Positions 25,986 through 34,753 of a stretch of 64,000 nucleotides of DNA are shown here, piece by piece (within the stretch, counting starts at the first letter, position 1; every line of letters begins with the position of its first letter). Source of the DNA: Pseudomonas khorasanensis. GTDB lineage: Bacteria > Pseudomonadota > Gammaproteobacteria > Pseudomonadales > Pseudomonadaceae. A model generated the notes under the pieces. It saw only the letters and a list, made by a program, of their open reading frames with translations, searched no databases and had not been told where the DNA came from. The translations under genes and the position numbers were made by a program. The stretch covers positions 1-64,000 of the forward strand of contig NZ_JABWQP020000015.1 of the NCBI RefSeq assembly GCF_014268505.2, given 5' to 3'.

Positions 25986-27269
25986 TCAGACGCCGAAGCG
26001 GTCGCGCAGCGAGTAGTAGACGGCGCCGAGGGCCGTGAGTGGCGCGGAGAAGGTGCGGCCGCCGAGCATCGGCATGTGCGGGAGCGAGGCGAAGGCGTTG
26101 AAGCGTTCGGCGTCGCCGCGAATCATTTCCGAGATGAGTTTGCCGGCCAGGTGCGAACAGGTGACGCCGTGGCCGCTGTAGCCTTGCATGTAGTAGGCGT
26201 TTTTTTCGATGCGGCCGAATTGCGGCATGCGTGACATGGTCAGCAGGAAGTTGCCGGTCCAGCGGTAGTCGATTTTCACGTCTTTGAGCTGCGGGAAGGT
26301 CTTCAAAATCTTCGGCCGAATCAGTTGTTCGATGTCGTCCGGCTCGCGCGCGCCGTAAACCACACCACCGCCGTAAAGCAGACGGTTGTCGGCGGTGAGG
26401 CGGTAGTAATCCAGAAGATAGTTGCAGTCTTCGACGCAGTAGTTGTGAGTAATCAGGCTACGCGCCTGCTGCTCGGTCAGCGGTTCGGTGACGACGATCT
26501 GCGAGCCGCACGGCATGCTTTTCGCGGTGACGCGGTTGTCGAGACCTTGCGGCAGATACGCGTTACCAGCGATCAGTAAATATTTGGCTCGGACTTGGCC
26601 CTTGGCGGTGCGCACCGTGATTGGCTCGCCGTAAGTGATTTCCACCGCCGCCGATTGCTCGTAGATCTTGCCACCCAGGCGCACGATCGCAGCGGCTTCG
26701 CCGAGGGCCAGGTTCAATGGATGAACGTGGCCGCCCTGCATGTCCAGCAAACCACCAACGTAAGCATCGGAGCCGACTTCGCGACGGATGTCCGCAGCAT
26801 CGAGCATCTTCAGATTGCGGTTGCCGTAGCGCTCCCAGTTACGCTTCTGCTCGGCCAGACCGTTCAGTTGCTTTTTGTTCATCGCTGCAAAAATACCGCC
26901 CGGACGGTAGTCGCATTTGATGTCGTAATCCTTGATGCGCGAACGGATGATGTCAGCGCCTTCGAAGATCATGCTGCCGAGGATTTCAGCGGTCTTGTCG
27001 CCGTAGCGCTCTTCGATCACATCGACGTCGCGGCTGTACGAATTGACCAGTTGGCCGCCGTTGCGACCACTGGCGCCGTAACCGACTTTCGCCGCTTCGA
27101 GCACCGTCACTTTGTAGCCCGCCTCGCTCAGGAACAGCGCCGAGGACAAACCAGTGTAGCCGGCGCCGATGATGCAAACGTCGCAGTCCACCGCTTCTTC
27201 AAGGATCGGAAAGTCGATGACTTCGTTGCGGGTGGCGGCGTAGTAGCTGTTTACGTGTTGCTGTTTCAT
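25986..27269 (-). CDS. puuB: Gamma-glutamylputrescine oxidoreductase (PuuB type, second copy)
   Basis: 427 residues. FAD motif CDVCIIGAGYTGLSSALFLSE (about 28-48), GYGASGRNGGQLVNS, and the C-terminal YYMQGYSGHGVTCSHLAGKL. Similar in length and motifs to the protein at 17453-18736 but clearly divergent in sequence. It oxidises gamma-glutamylputrescine to gamma-glutamyl-aminobutyraldehyde. The gene is 52 bases downstream of the aldehyde dehydrogenase gene, so the two are an operon in which each product feeds the next. Confidence 0.9.
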   Translation of the reverse strand: MKQQHVNSYYAATRNEVIDFPILEEAVDCDVCIIGAGYTGLSSALFLSEAGYKVTVLEAAKVGYGASGRNGGQLVNSYSRDVDVIEERYGDKTAEILGSMIFEGADIIRSRIKDYDIKCDYRPGGIFAAMNKKQLNGLAEQKRNWERYGNRNLKMLDAADIRREVGSDAYVGGLLDMQGGHVHPLNLALGEAAAIVRLGGKIYEQSAAVEITYGEPITVRTAKGQVRAKYLLIAGNAYLPQGLDNRVTAKSMPCGSQIVVTEPLTEQQARSLITHNYCVEDCNYLLDYYRLTADNRLLYGGGVVYGAREPDDIEQLIRPKILKTFPQLKDVKIDYRWTGNFLLTMSRMPQFGRIEKNAYYMQGYSGHGVTCSHLAGKLISEMIRGDAERFNAFASLPHMPMLGGRTFSAPLTALGAVYYSLRDRFGV

Positions 27270-27321
27270 ACGATTCTCCGAAGGTCGCCAGCACCTGCCC
27301 GCGACCGCCGCTGTAAAAGAA

Positions 27322-28812
27322 TTAGAGCTTGATCCAGGTCGCTTTCAGCTCGGTGTATTTGTCGAACGCGTGCAGCGATTTATCGCGGCCGTTGCCCGAC
27401 TGCTTGAAGCCACCGAACGGCGCGGTCATGTCGCCGCCGTCGTACTGATTGACCCAGACGCTACCGGCGCGCAGGCCACGGGCGAAGGTGTGCGCCTTGC
27501 TCAGGCTGCTGGTCCACACGCCGGCGGCGAGGCCGAAGATGCTGTCGTTGGCGATTTGCAGCGCTTCTTCTGCCGTGTCGAAGGTGATCAGCGACAGCAC
27601 CGGACCGAAGATTTCCTCCTGAGCGATGGTCATCGCATTGGTCACGCCATCGAAAATTGCAGGCTGCACGTACAGGCCACCGGTTTCTTCGAGGGTGCGC
27701 TGGCCGCCCGCGATCAGCTCGGCGCCCTGCTCCCGGCCGATGTTGATGTAGCGCAGCACGTTGTCGAGTTGGCGTTGATCGACGACAGCGCCGACCGTGG
27801 TCGCCGGGTCGAGGGCATGGCCGGGGTTCCACGCTTGCATCGCCTCCACCAGCAACGGAATGAACTGCTCGCGGATCGAACGCTCGACCAACAGGCGCGA
27901 ACCGGCGGTGCAGACTTCCCCTTGGTTAAAGGCAATGGCGCTCGCCGCTGCCTGGGCCGCCGCGCGCAAATCCGGCGCGTCGGCGAATACCACGTTGGGG
28001 CTCTTGCCACCGGCTTCGAGCCAGACGCGTTTCATGTTGCTTTGGCCGGCATAGATCATCAGCTGCTTGGCGATCGCCGTGGAGCCGGTAAAGGCCAGCA
28101 CGTCGACGTCCATATGCAACGCCAGCGCCTTGCCGACGGTGTGACCGAAACCCGGCAGCACGTTGAACACGCCTTTGGGGATGCCGGCGTCCAGCGCAAG
28201 CTGCGCGATGCGGATCGCGGTCAGGGGCGATTTCTCCGACGGCTTGAGGATGAATGAGTTGCCTGCTGCCAGCGCCGGGGCGAATTTCCAGCTGGCCATG
28301 ATCAGCGGGAAATTCCACGGCACGATGGCAGCGACCACGCCGGAGGGCTCGCGGGTTACAAGCCCGAGCTGGTCGTGGGGCGTGGCGGCGACTTCGTCAT
28401 AAATCTTGTCGATCGCTTCGGCGCTCCAGCGGATCGCGTTGGCGGCGGCCGGGATATCGATGCTCATTGAGTCGCTGATCGGTTTACCCATGTCGAGGGT
28501 TTCCAGCAGCGCCAGTTCTTCCTGGTGTTGCAGGACCAGATCGGCCCAGCGAATCAGGATGCGCTTGCGCTCGGCCGGGGCTTTTTTTGCCCAGATGCCT
28601 GAGTTGAACGACTGCCGCGCGGCTTCGACGGCGAGATTGGCATCGGCTTCATCGGTGCTGGCGACGGCGGCGAGAAAACGGCCGTCGACGGGGCTCAGGC
28701 ATTCAAAGGTGTCACCGCTGATCGCTGGGCGGTATTCACCGTTGATGAAGGCGCGGGATTCAATGGACAGAGACTGGAAGCGTCGTTCCCAGTCGTTGCG
28801 GGTTGTGGTCAT
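27322..28812 (-). CDS. puuC: Gamma-glutamyl-gamma-aminobutyraldehyde dehydrogenase (aldehyde dehydrogenase)
   Basis: 496 residues. NAD-dependent aldehyde dehydrogenase: cofactor motif ALAFTGSTAIAKQLM, catalytic Glu in VWLEAGGKSPNVVFADA, catalytic Cys in FNQGEVCTAGSRLLV, and PFGGFKQSGNGRD near the C-terminus. The context between ligase and oxidase genes points to PuuC, oxidising the aldehyde to gamma-glutamyl-GABA; related Pseudomonas enzymes (KauB/PauC) accept several aminoaldehydes. The reading frame is full length without gaps. Confidence 0.9.
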   Translation of the reverse strand: MTTTRNDWERRFQSLSIESRAFINGEYRPAISGDTFECLSPVDGRFLAAVASTDEADANLAVEAARQSFNSGIWAKKAPAERKRILIRWADLVLQHQEELALLETLDMGKPISDSMSIDIPAAANAIRWSAEAIDKIYDEVAATPHDQLGLVTREPSGVVAAIVPWNFPLIMASWKFAPALAAGNSFILKPSEKSPLTAIRIAQLALDAGIPKGVFNVLPGFGHTVGKALALHMDVDVLAFTGSTAIAKQLMIYAGQSNMKRVWLEAGGKSPNVVFADAPDLRAAAQAAASAIAFNQGEVCTAGSRLLVERSIREQFIPLLVEAMQAWNPGHALDPATTVGAVVDQRQLDNVLRYINIGREQGAELIAGGQRTLEETGGLYVQPAIFDGVTNAMTIAQEEIFGPVLSLITFDTAEEALQIANDSIFGLAAGVWTSSLSKAHTFARGLRAGSVWVNQYDGGDMTAPFGGFKQSGNGRDKSLHAFDKYTELKATWIKL

Positions 28813-28876
28813 TGTTTTGAGCTCGACAAGGGGGAATTGGGGGTTGGTCTGGTTGCTTTGTCTGGCTGGGAATCGC

Positions 28877-28924
28877 TGCCCTCACCCTGGCCCTCTCCCC
28901 CCGGGAGAGGGTTAGGGTGAGGGG
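28877..28924. repeat. Inverted repeat, CCCTCACCC family (D)
   Basis: CCCTCACCCTGGCCCTCTCC and its inverted partner flanking a CCCGGG centre, between puuC and puuA. Long GC-rich stem. Confidence 0.75.
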
Positions 28925-28934
28925 CTTTTGATCT

Positions 28935-30311
28935 TCACACCGTATGCAGATACCAGTTGTACTCAAGGTCGGAGATAGAGTTCTCGAACTCGGCCAGCTC
29001 GCTCTCCTTGCAGGCGACGAACACGTCGATGTACATCGGGTCGATGTAGCGGGCCATGACTTCGCTGTCGTCCAGCTCGCGCAAGGCGTCGCGCAGGTTG
29101 TTCGGCAGGCTCTGCTCGTTCTGCTCGTAGCTGTTGCCTTCGACCGGTGCGCCCGGCTCGATCTGGTTGGTCAGGCCATGGTGAATACCGGCCAGCACCG
29201 AGGCCATCAACAAGTACGGGTTGGCGTCGGCGCCGGCGACGCGGTGTTCGATGCGCACCGCATCGGGTGAACCGGTCGGCACACGCACGGCCACGGTACG
29301 GTTATCAATGCCCCAGCTCGGCGAGTTCGGCACATAAAACTGCGCACCGAAACGGCGGTACGAATTGACGTTCGGGCAAAGGAAAGCCATCTGCGCCGGC
29401 AGGGTCTCGAGCACACCGCCGATCGCGTGACGCAGCGCGGCGTTCTGCTCGGGATCCTCGCTGGCGAAGATGTTGTTGCCTTCCTTGTCGAGAATCGAAA
29501 TGTGCACGTGCAGGCCATTGCCCGCCTGGCCCGGGTACGGCTTGGCCATGAAGGTCGTGTCCATCTCGTGGTCGTAGGCGATGTTCTTCACCAGACGCTT
29601 GAGCAGGACCGCGTAGTCGCAGGCCTTGATTGGGTCGGAGACGTGATGGAGGTTGACTTCGAACTGCGCCGGCGCGCTTTCCTTGACGATGGCGTCAGCG
29701 GGGATGCCCTGCTCTTTCGCGCCTTCGAGGATGTCTTGCAGGCAATCGACGTATTCGTCGAGATCATCGATCAGGTAGACCTGAGTGGACACTGGACGCT
29801 TGCCGGAAACCGGCGAACGTGGCGACTGCGGACGGCCGTTCACGTTGTCCTGATCGATCAGATAGAACTCCAGTTCAAACGCGGCGCAGATCGTCAGGCC
29901 GAGGTCGTCGAACTTGCGCACCACGTTGGCCAGCACTTCCCGGGGGTCAGCGAAAAACGGCTGGCCTTCGATCTCGTGCATGGTCATCAGCAGTTGCGCG
30001 GTCGGGCGCTTCTGCCAGGGCTCGATGCTCAGGGTGCCGGGGATCGGATAGCAAATGCGGTCAGCATCGCCGATGTCCAGGCCCAGACCCGTGCTTTCGA
30101 CCGTGGAACCGTTAATGTCCAGCGCGAACAGCGACGCCGGCAGATTGATGCCTTTTTCATAAACCTTATGAAGACTGGTGCGTTCGATGCGCTTGCCGCG
30201 CACCACACCGTTCATATCCGCAATCAGAAGGTCGACGTACAAAACCTCAGGATATTTCTTAAGGAATGCGTTGGCTTCGTTGAGTTGAACGGTACGCAGA
30301 GGGACCGACAT
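28935..30311 (-). CDS. puuA: Gamma-glutamylputrescine synthetase (glutamine-synthetase-like)
   Basis: 458 residues. Glutamine-synthetase fold with EVLYVDLLIADMNGVVRGKRI near the start, FELEFYLID, DTTFMAKPYPGQAGNGLHVHIS, NSYRRFGAQFYVP, RIEHRVAGADANPYL. The substrate class is inferred from context and family: it joins putrescine to glutamate with ATP. It is the first minus-strand gene of the catabolic operon and is divergent from puuD. Compared with the copy at 15939 it shares the layout with different side chains around the binding region, so different amine preference is possible. Confidence 0.92.
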   Translation of the reverse strand: MSVPLRTVQLNEANAFLKKYPEVLYVDLLIADMNGVVRGKRIERTSLHKVYEKGINLPASLFALDINGSTVESTGLGLDIGDADRICYPIPGTLSIEPWQKRPTAQLLMTMHEIEGQPFFADPREVLANVVRKFDDLGLTICAAFELEFYLIDQDNVNGRPQSPRSPVSGKRPVSTQVYLIDDLDEYVDCLQDILEGAKEQGIPADAIVKESAPAQFEVNLHHVSDPIKACDYAVLLKRLVKNIAYDHEMDTTFMAKPYPGQAGNGLHVHISILDKEGNNIFASEDPEQNAALRHAIGGVLETLPAQMAFLCPNVNSYRRFGAQFYVPNSPSWGIDNRTVAVRVPTGSPDAVRIEHRVAGADANPYLLMASVLAGIHHGLTNQIEPGAPVEGNSYEQNEQSLPNNLRDALRELDDSEVMARYIDPMYIDVFVACKESELAEFENSISDLEYNWYLHTV

Positions 30312-30327
30312 GATGCACCTATTTAGC

Positions 30328-30336
30328 TGTTAATTA
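30328..30336. promoter_or_regulatory. TGTTAATTA site, puuA side
   Basis: TGTTAATTA 17 bases upstream of the puuA start. The identical 9-mer recurs at 30523-30531 in the same intergenic region. Candidate operator for the PuuR-like regulator. Confidence 0.5.
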
Positions 30337-30522
30337 TTATGTTCACCGCCGTGTTGCGCAGCCAGTCAATCCGAAAGGCAAAGTGAAGTCAATAGCGAAC
30401 AGCTGGCCTCGCAGCCTTTATTTTTCGGGCTTTTATTAACACTCTCGTGCCAGATCAGACGCGAAACCCCGTAAAGCCTGAGCGACTTGATGAGCAGCGT
30501 TGAGAATTTTTTACATGACAGT

Positions 30523-30531
30523 TGTTAATTA
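30523..30531. promoter_or_regulatory. TGTTAATTA site, puuD side
   Basis: Second copy of TGTTAATTA, 61 bases upstream of puuD. Flanking A/T-rich bases (TTGTTAATTAAAATC) extend the motif into a near-palindrome. Confidence 0.5.
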
Positions 30532-30592
30532 AAATCAACGACGCTAAGCTCCGGAAAAGCTCGTTCAAGTGTCAGACTCGAGGTGAATAAAA

Positions 30593-31354
30593 ATGGCATT
30601 CAAGCCATTGATCGGCGTTACTGCGTGCGTCAAACAGATTGGCCTGCACCCCTACCACATCAGCGGCGACAAGTACGTTCGCGCCGTGAGCGTTGCGGCG
30701 CTGGGGTTGCCGGTGGTCATTCCTTCCCTTGGCAGTCTGACTGAAATCGACGACCTGCTCGGTCAGCTCGACGGCCTGTTGCTGACCGGCTCGCCATCGA
30801 ACGTGGAGCCCTTCCACTATCAAGGCCCGGCCAGCGCGCCCGGCACGGATCACGACCCGGCGCGGGACGCCACGACCCTTCCTCTATTGCGTGCAGCCAT
30901 TGCGGCGGGCGTTCCGGTGCTCGGCATTTGCCGTGGCTTCCAGGAAATGAACGTGGCGTTCGGCGGCAGCCTGCATCAGAAAGTGCATGAGTTGCCCGGC
31001 ATGCTCGATCACCGCGAAGCCGACAGCCCGGACGTGGCGGTGCAATACGCCACAGCCCATGCGGTCAGCGTACTCGGCGGCGGGGTGTTCGAAACCTTGG
31101 GGTTACCGGGCGAATTCCAGGTCAATTCGATTCACAGTCAGGGCATCGACCGCCTCGCCCCCGGCCTGCGTGCCGAGGCCGTGGCACCGGACGGTTTGAT
31201 CGAAGCGATCTCGGTCGAGCACAGCCCGACCTTCGCCCTCGGCGTGCAATGGCACCCGGAATGGCAGGTGCTGGACAACCCGAATTACCTGAGGATTTTC
31301 CAGGCATTCGGTGAGGCTTGCCGGCAACGGGCTGCGCGGCGCACTCAGCGCTGA
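30593..31354 (+). CDS. puuD: Gamma-glutamyl-gamma-aminobutyrate hydrolase
   Basis: 253 residues, class I glutamine amidotransferase-like. Nucleophile C113 in VLGICRGFQEMNVAFGG and catalytic His/Glu in GVQWHPEWQ near the C-terminus. It releases GABA from gamma-glutamyl-GABA, the last step of the pathway. It begins the plus-strand group with the ABC transporter 312 bases downstream. The ribosome binding site GAGGTGAAT precedes the ATG. Confidence 0.92.
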   Translation: MAFKPLIGVTACVKQIGLHPYHISGDKYVRAVSVAALGLPVVIPSLGSLTEIDDLLGQLDGLLLTGSPSNVEPFHYQGPASAPGTDHDPARDATTLPLLRAAIAAGVPVLGICRGFQEMNVAFGGSLHQKVHELPGMLDHREADSPDVAVQYATAHAVSVLGGGVFETLGLPGEFQVNSIHSQGIDRLAPGLRAEAVAPDGLIEAISVEHSPTFALGVQWHPEWQVLDNPNYLRIFQAFGEACRQRAARRTQR

Positions 31355-31377
31355 CGCTACCAGAGAATACGAAACGA

Positions 31378-31503
31378 TTAACTGCCCCCACAGCTGGCGG
31401 CTGCGCCTTTGCGCATCCGCCAGCGGTGAACAACAACACCCGTAATAACAACAAGTACGACCCAGGCAGCCAGCACGGCGGCGCTGAACAAGCCGGACAG
31501 CAC
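31378..31503 (-). CDS. Candidate 41-residue single-helix membrane protein
   Basis: Frame from GTG at 31503 to the stop at 31378. Central hydrophobic stretch AAVLAAWVVLVVITGVVVHRW followed by a basic RMRKG tail: a typical single membrane helix with positive cytoplasmic end. Val codons are unusually GTT-rich compared with the neighbourhood. No family. On the other strand the same DNA has a strong stem-loop and AAnAAnAA motifs, so it may not be coding. Confidence 0.25.
   Translation of the reverse strand: MLSGLFSAAVLAAWVVLVVITGVVVHRWRMRKGAAASCGGS
31393..31424. other. Stem-loop downstream of puuD
   Basis: Stem GCTGGCGG (31393-31400) with CCGCCAGC (31417-31424), continued inward by TGCGC/GCGCA with one mismatch, and loop CTTT. 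No T-run follows. Two AAnAAnAA motif clusters lie just after it on the plus strand (31429-31454). Confidence 0.6.
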
Positions 31504-31508
31504 GAGCC

Positions 31509-31593
31509 CTGCAGGAGCCGCCGAAGGCTGCGATCTTTTGATCTTGATCCTGAGAAAATCAAAAGATCGCAGCCTTCGGCAGCTCCTACAGGT
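31509..31593. repeat. REP doublet, family A
   Basis: CAGGAGCCGCCGAAGGCTGC from 31511, with an inverted partner ending CAGCTCCTACAG at about 31591. It separates puuD from the transporter genes. Confidence 0.85.
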
Positions 31594-31666
31594 GCACTTA
31601 CAGGCTTGCAATCCACTTAAGCCCGGCCACGTTGGCCAGGCAAACGAAACCTGTTGGGAGTTTCAC

Positions 31667-32809
31667 ATGGCAAACGCCTCCAGCGCTTACAGGAAGGCAC
31701 TTGAAGGTCATCAGCAACCGAAAAAGGTGTTGGTGAAAGTCGATCGTGTCACCAAAAAGTTCGACGAAACCATCGCGGTGGACGATGTGTCCCTGGAGAT
31801 CCATCAGGGCGAAATCTTCGCACTGCTCGGCGGTTCAGGTTCGGGCAAATCGACCCTGCTGCGCATGCTTGCCGGTTTCGAGCGGCCGACCGAGGGGCGG
31901 ATTCTGCTCGACGGCGTGGACATCACCGACATGCCGCCGTACGAGCGGCCGATCAACATGATGTTCCAGTCCTACGCGCTGTTCCCACACATGACCGTCG
32001 CGCAGAACATCGCCTTCGGTTTGAAGCAGGACCGTTTGCCGGCCAGTGAAATCGAGGCGCGTGTCGACGAAATGCTGCGCCTGGTGCACATGACACAATA
32101 CGCCAAACGGCGCCCGCATCAGTTGTCCGGCGGTCAGCGCCAGCGTGTCGCCCTCGCCCGCTCGCTGGCCAAGCGCCCGAAGCTGCTGCTGCTGGATGAA
32201 CCGATGGGCGCGCTGGATAAGAAGCTGCGTTCGCAAATGCAGCTTGAACTGGTCGAGATCATCGAGCGCGTCGGCGTGACCTGCGTGATGGTCACCCACG
32301 ATCAGGAAGAAGCCATGACCATGGCCGAACGCATCGCGATCATGCACCTGGGCTGGATCGCGCAGATCGGCAGCCCTGTCGACATTTATGAAGCGCCGGT
32401 CAGTCGCATGGTCTGCGAGTTCATCGGCAACGTGAACGCTTTCGACGGGACTGTCGTGGAAGACCTCGAAGGCCACGCAATCATTCACAGCCCGGACCTG
32501 CAGCAGAAGATCTACGTTGGGCACGGCGTCAGCACGTCGGTGCAGGACAAATCGATTACCTACGCGATCCGCCCGGAAAAAATGCTCGTCAGCTCCACCC
32601 GACCCGAGAGTCGCTACAACTGGTCCGAAGGCAAGGTGCACGACATCGCCTACCTCGGCGGGCACTCAGTCTTCTACGTCGAATTGCCCGGCGGCAAAAT
32701 TGTCCAGTCGTTCATGGCCAACGCCGAACGCCGTGGCGCGCGACCGACCTGGGACGACACGGTCTACGTGTGGTGGGAAGACGACAGCGGCGTGGTACTG
32801 CGCTCATGA
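31667..32809 (+). CDS. potG: Polyamine ABC transporter ATP-binding protein (PotG/SpuF-like)
   Basis: 380 residues. Walker A GGSGSGKST (about 55-62), Q-loop in INMMFQSYALFPHMT, signature LSGGQRQRVALARSL, Walker B LLLLDEPMGALD, switch VTHDQEEAMTM, and a C-terminal TOBE domain (about 290-380). Energises polyamine import. ATG at 31667 has TGGGAG upstream and the family start; upstream frame to 31538 is REP DNA. It overlaps the next permease gene by ATGA. Confidence 0.93.
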   Translation: MANASSAYRKALEGHQQPKKVLVKVDRVTKKFDETIAVDDVSLEIHQGEIFALLGGSGSGKSTLLRMLAGFERPTEGRILLDGVDITDMPPYERPINMMFQSYALFPHMTVAQNIAFGLKQDRLPASEIEARVDEMLRLVHMTQYAKRRPHQLSGGQRQRVALARSLAKRPKLLLLDEPMGALDKKLRSQMQLELVEIIERVGVTCVMVTHDQEEAMTMAERIAIMHLGWIAQIGSPVDIYEAPVSRMVCEFIGNVNAFDGTVVEDLEGHAIIHSPDLQQKIYVGHGVSTSVQDKSITYAIRPEKMLVSSTRPESRYNWSEGKVHDIAYLGGHSVFYVELPGGKIVQSFMANAERRGARPTWDDTVYVWWEDDSGVVLRS

Positions 32810-33720
32810 GAACCTTCAATCAGCAATTCCTGCGCCTGGTGCCCAGCGGACGAAAACTGGTGATCGGCATTCCATTCATTTGGCTGTTTCTGTTTTTCAT
32901 GCTGCCGTTCTTTCTGGTGATGAAGATCAGCTTCTCCGAAGCCGCGCTGTCGATCCCGCCGTACTCGGAGATCTACACCTTCGCCGAACAGAAATTCCAG
33001 CTGCTGCTGAACATCGGTAACTACACACTGCTCGGGGAAGACCAGCTCTACCTGTCGGCCTACCTCGGCTCGCTGAAGGTCGCGGCCCTGAGCACGTTGA
33101 TGTGCCTGGTGATCGGTTTCCCGATGGCCTACGCAATCACCAAGACCGGCAAGGAAACGCAAAACGTCCTGTTGCTGCTGATCATGATGCCGACCTGGAC
33201 GGCAATCCTGATCCGCGTGTACGCCTGGATGGGCATCCTCAGCAACAACGGTTTGCTCAATGGCTTTCTGATGTGGACGGGGCTGACCGATCACCCGATC
33301 GAGATCCTCAACACCAACACCGCCGTCTATATAGGGGTCGTGTACGCGTATCTGCCGTTCATGGTCCTGCCGCTCTATGCCAATCTGGTCAAGCACGACA
33401 ACAGTTTGCTGGAAGCCGCGCAGGATCTGGGCTCGAGCAACTTCAACAACTTCTGGAAAATCACCGTGCCGCTGGCAAAAAACGGGATCATCGCGGGCTG
33501 CATGCTGGTGTTCATCCCCGTGGTCGGTGAGTTCGTCATTCCCGAACTGTTGGGTGGCCCGGAGACCCTGATGATCGGACGCGTGCTGTGGCAAGAGTTT
33601 TTCAATAACCGCGACTGGCCGGTGGCATCCGCCCTGGCAGTGGTGATGCTGTTGATCCTGATTGTGCCGATTCTGCTGTTCAACCGCAGCCAGGCCAAAG
33701 AGATGGAGGCACGGGGATGA
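32806..33720 (+). CDS. potH: Polyamine ABC transporter permease (PotH/SpuG-like)
   Basis: 304 residues with six hydrophobic segments. The EAA-type permease loop LLEAAQDLGSSNFNNFWKITVPLAKNGI is present (about 200-225). Pairs with the next permease to form the inner-membrane channel for putrescine-type substrates. It overlaps both the upstream ATPase gene (ATGA at 32806) and the downstream permease (33717-33720). Confidence 0.92.
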   Translation: MRTFNQQFLRLVPSGRKLVIGIPFIWLFLFFMLPFFLVMKISFSEAALSIPPYSEIYTFAEQKFQLLLNIGNYTLLGEDQLYLSAYLGSLKVAALSTLMCLVIGFPMAYAITKTGKETQNVLLLLIMMPTWTAILIRVYAWMGILSNNGLLNGFLMWTGLTDHPIEILNTNTAVYIGVVYAYLPFMVLPLYANLVKHDNSLLEAAQDLGSSNFNNFWKITVPLAKNGIIAGCMLVFIPVVGEFVIPELLGGPETLMIGRVLWQEFFNNRDWPVASALAVVMLLILIVPILLFNRSQAKEMEARG

Positions 33721-34589
33721 AACGCTTCAATTTTTCCAGATTCATGCTGATCTTCGGGTTGATGTTCATCTATCTGCCGATGCTGATTCTGGTGATCTAC
33801 TCGTTCAACGCCTCGAAACTGGTGACGGTCTGGGGCGGATGGTCGATCAAGTGGTACGTCGGCCTGCTCGACAACACGCAGCTGATGGGCTCGGTGGTGC
33901 GCTCGCTGGAAATCGCCTGCTACACCGCGATTGCGGCTGTGGCGCTGGGCACGCTGGCGGCATTCGTGCTGACCCGCGTGACGCGCTTCAAGGGCCGCAC
34001 GCTGTTCGGCGGCCTGGTCACCGCGCCGCTGGTGATGCCGGAAGTGATCACCGGTCTTTCGCTGCTGCTGCTGTTCGTGGCGATGGCGCAGCTGATCGGC
34101 TGGCCGCAGGAGCGCGGCATCGTCACGATCTGGATCGCCCACACCACCTTTTGTGCAGCCTACGTGGCGGTGGTAGTCTCCGCGCGCCTGCGTGAGCTGG
34201 ATCTGTCGATCGAAGAAGCGGCGATGGATCTTGGCGCCAAGCCGTTCAAGGTATTTTTCCTGATCACCATTCCGATGATCGCGCCGTCGCTGGCGGCGGG
34301 CGGGATGATGTCGTTCGCCTTGTCGCTGGATGATCTGGTGCTGGCGAGCTTCGTTTCCGGGCCGGGTTCCACCACCCTGCCGATGGAAGTGTTCTCGGCA
34401 GTGCGCCTGGGCGTTAAGCCTGAGATCAATGCCGTGGCGAGTCTGATTCTGCTGGCGGTGTCGCTGGTGACGTTTCTGGTCTGGTACTTCAGCCGCAAGG
34501 CCGAAGCCAACCGCAAGCGGGCGATTCAGGAAGCGATGGATCAGACCGCGAATGAGGCATGGCAGCCGCAACGCGCCGCCACTGTTTGA
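33717..34589 (+). CDS. potI: Polyamine ABC transporter permease (PotI/SpuH-like)
   Basis: 290 residues, six predicted membrane segments. The EAA motif is IEEAAMDLGAKPFKVFFLITIPMIAPSLAAG (about 162-192). It starts within the stop of potH, so the transporter is one translationally coupled unit. The C-terminus extends to a basic, Gln/Ala-rich tail with no obvious function. Confidence 0.92.
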   Translation: MKRFNFSRFMLIFGLMFIYLPMLILVIYSFNASKLVTVWGGWSIKWYVGLLDNTQLMGSVVRSLEIACYTAIAAVALGTLAAFVLTRVTRFKGRTLFGGLVTAPLVMPEVITGLSLLLLFVAMAQLIGWPQERGIVTIWIAHTTFCAAYVAVVVSARLRELDLSIEEAAMDLGAKPFKVFFLITIPMIAPSLAAGGMMSFALSLDDLVLASFVSGPGSTTLPMEVFSAVRLGVKPEINAVASLILLAVSLVTFLVWYFSRKAEANRKRAIQEAMDQTANEAWQPQRAATV

Positions 34590-34609
34590 TGCAGCACCGC
34601 ATGTGTGGC

Positions 34610-34701
34610 GAGGGAGCTTGCTCGCGCTTGAGTGCGTAGCGCTCACAGGATTTTCGGGGCCGCTGCGCAGCCCAGCGGGAGCAAGCTCCCTCGCCACAAG
34701 G
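34610..34701. repeat. REP doublet, family E
   Basis: TGTGGCGAGGGAGCTTGCTC at 34612 and an inverted partner ending at 34699. It lies between the permease and binding-protein genes; such a stem-loop could protect the upstream mRNA or reduce read-through. Confidence 0.85.
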
Positions 34702-34753
34702 TTTTGTGTACACCTGTTTTGTGTTTTTGAATAAAAAGAAGGGAGTTGTACCG

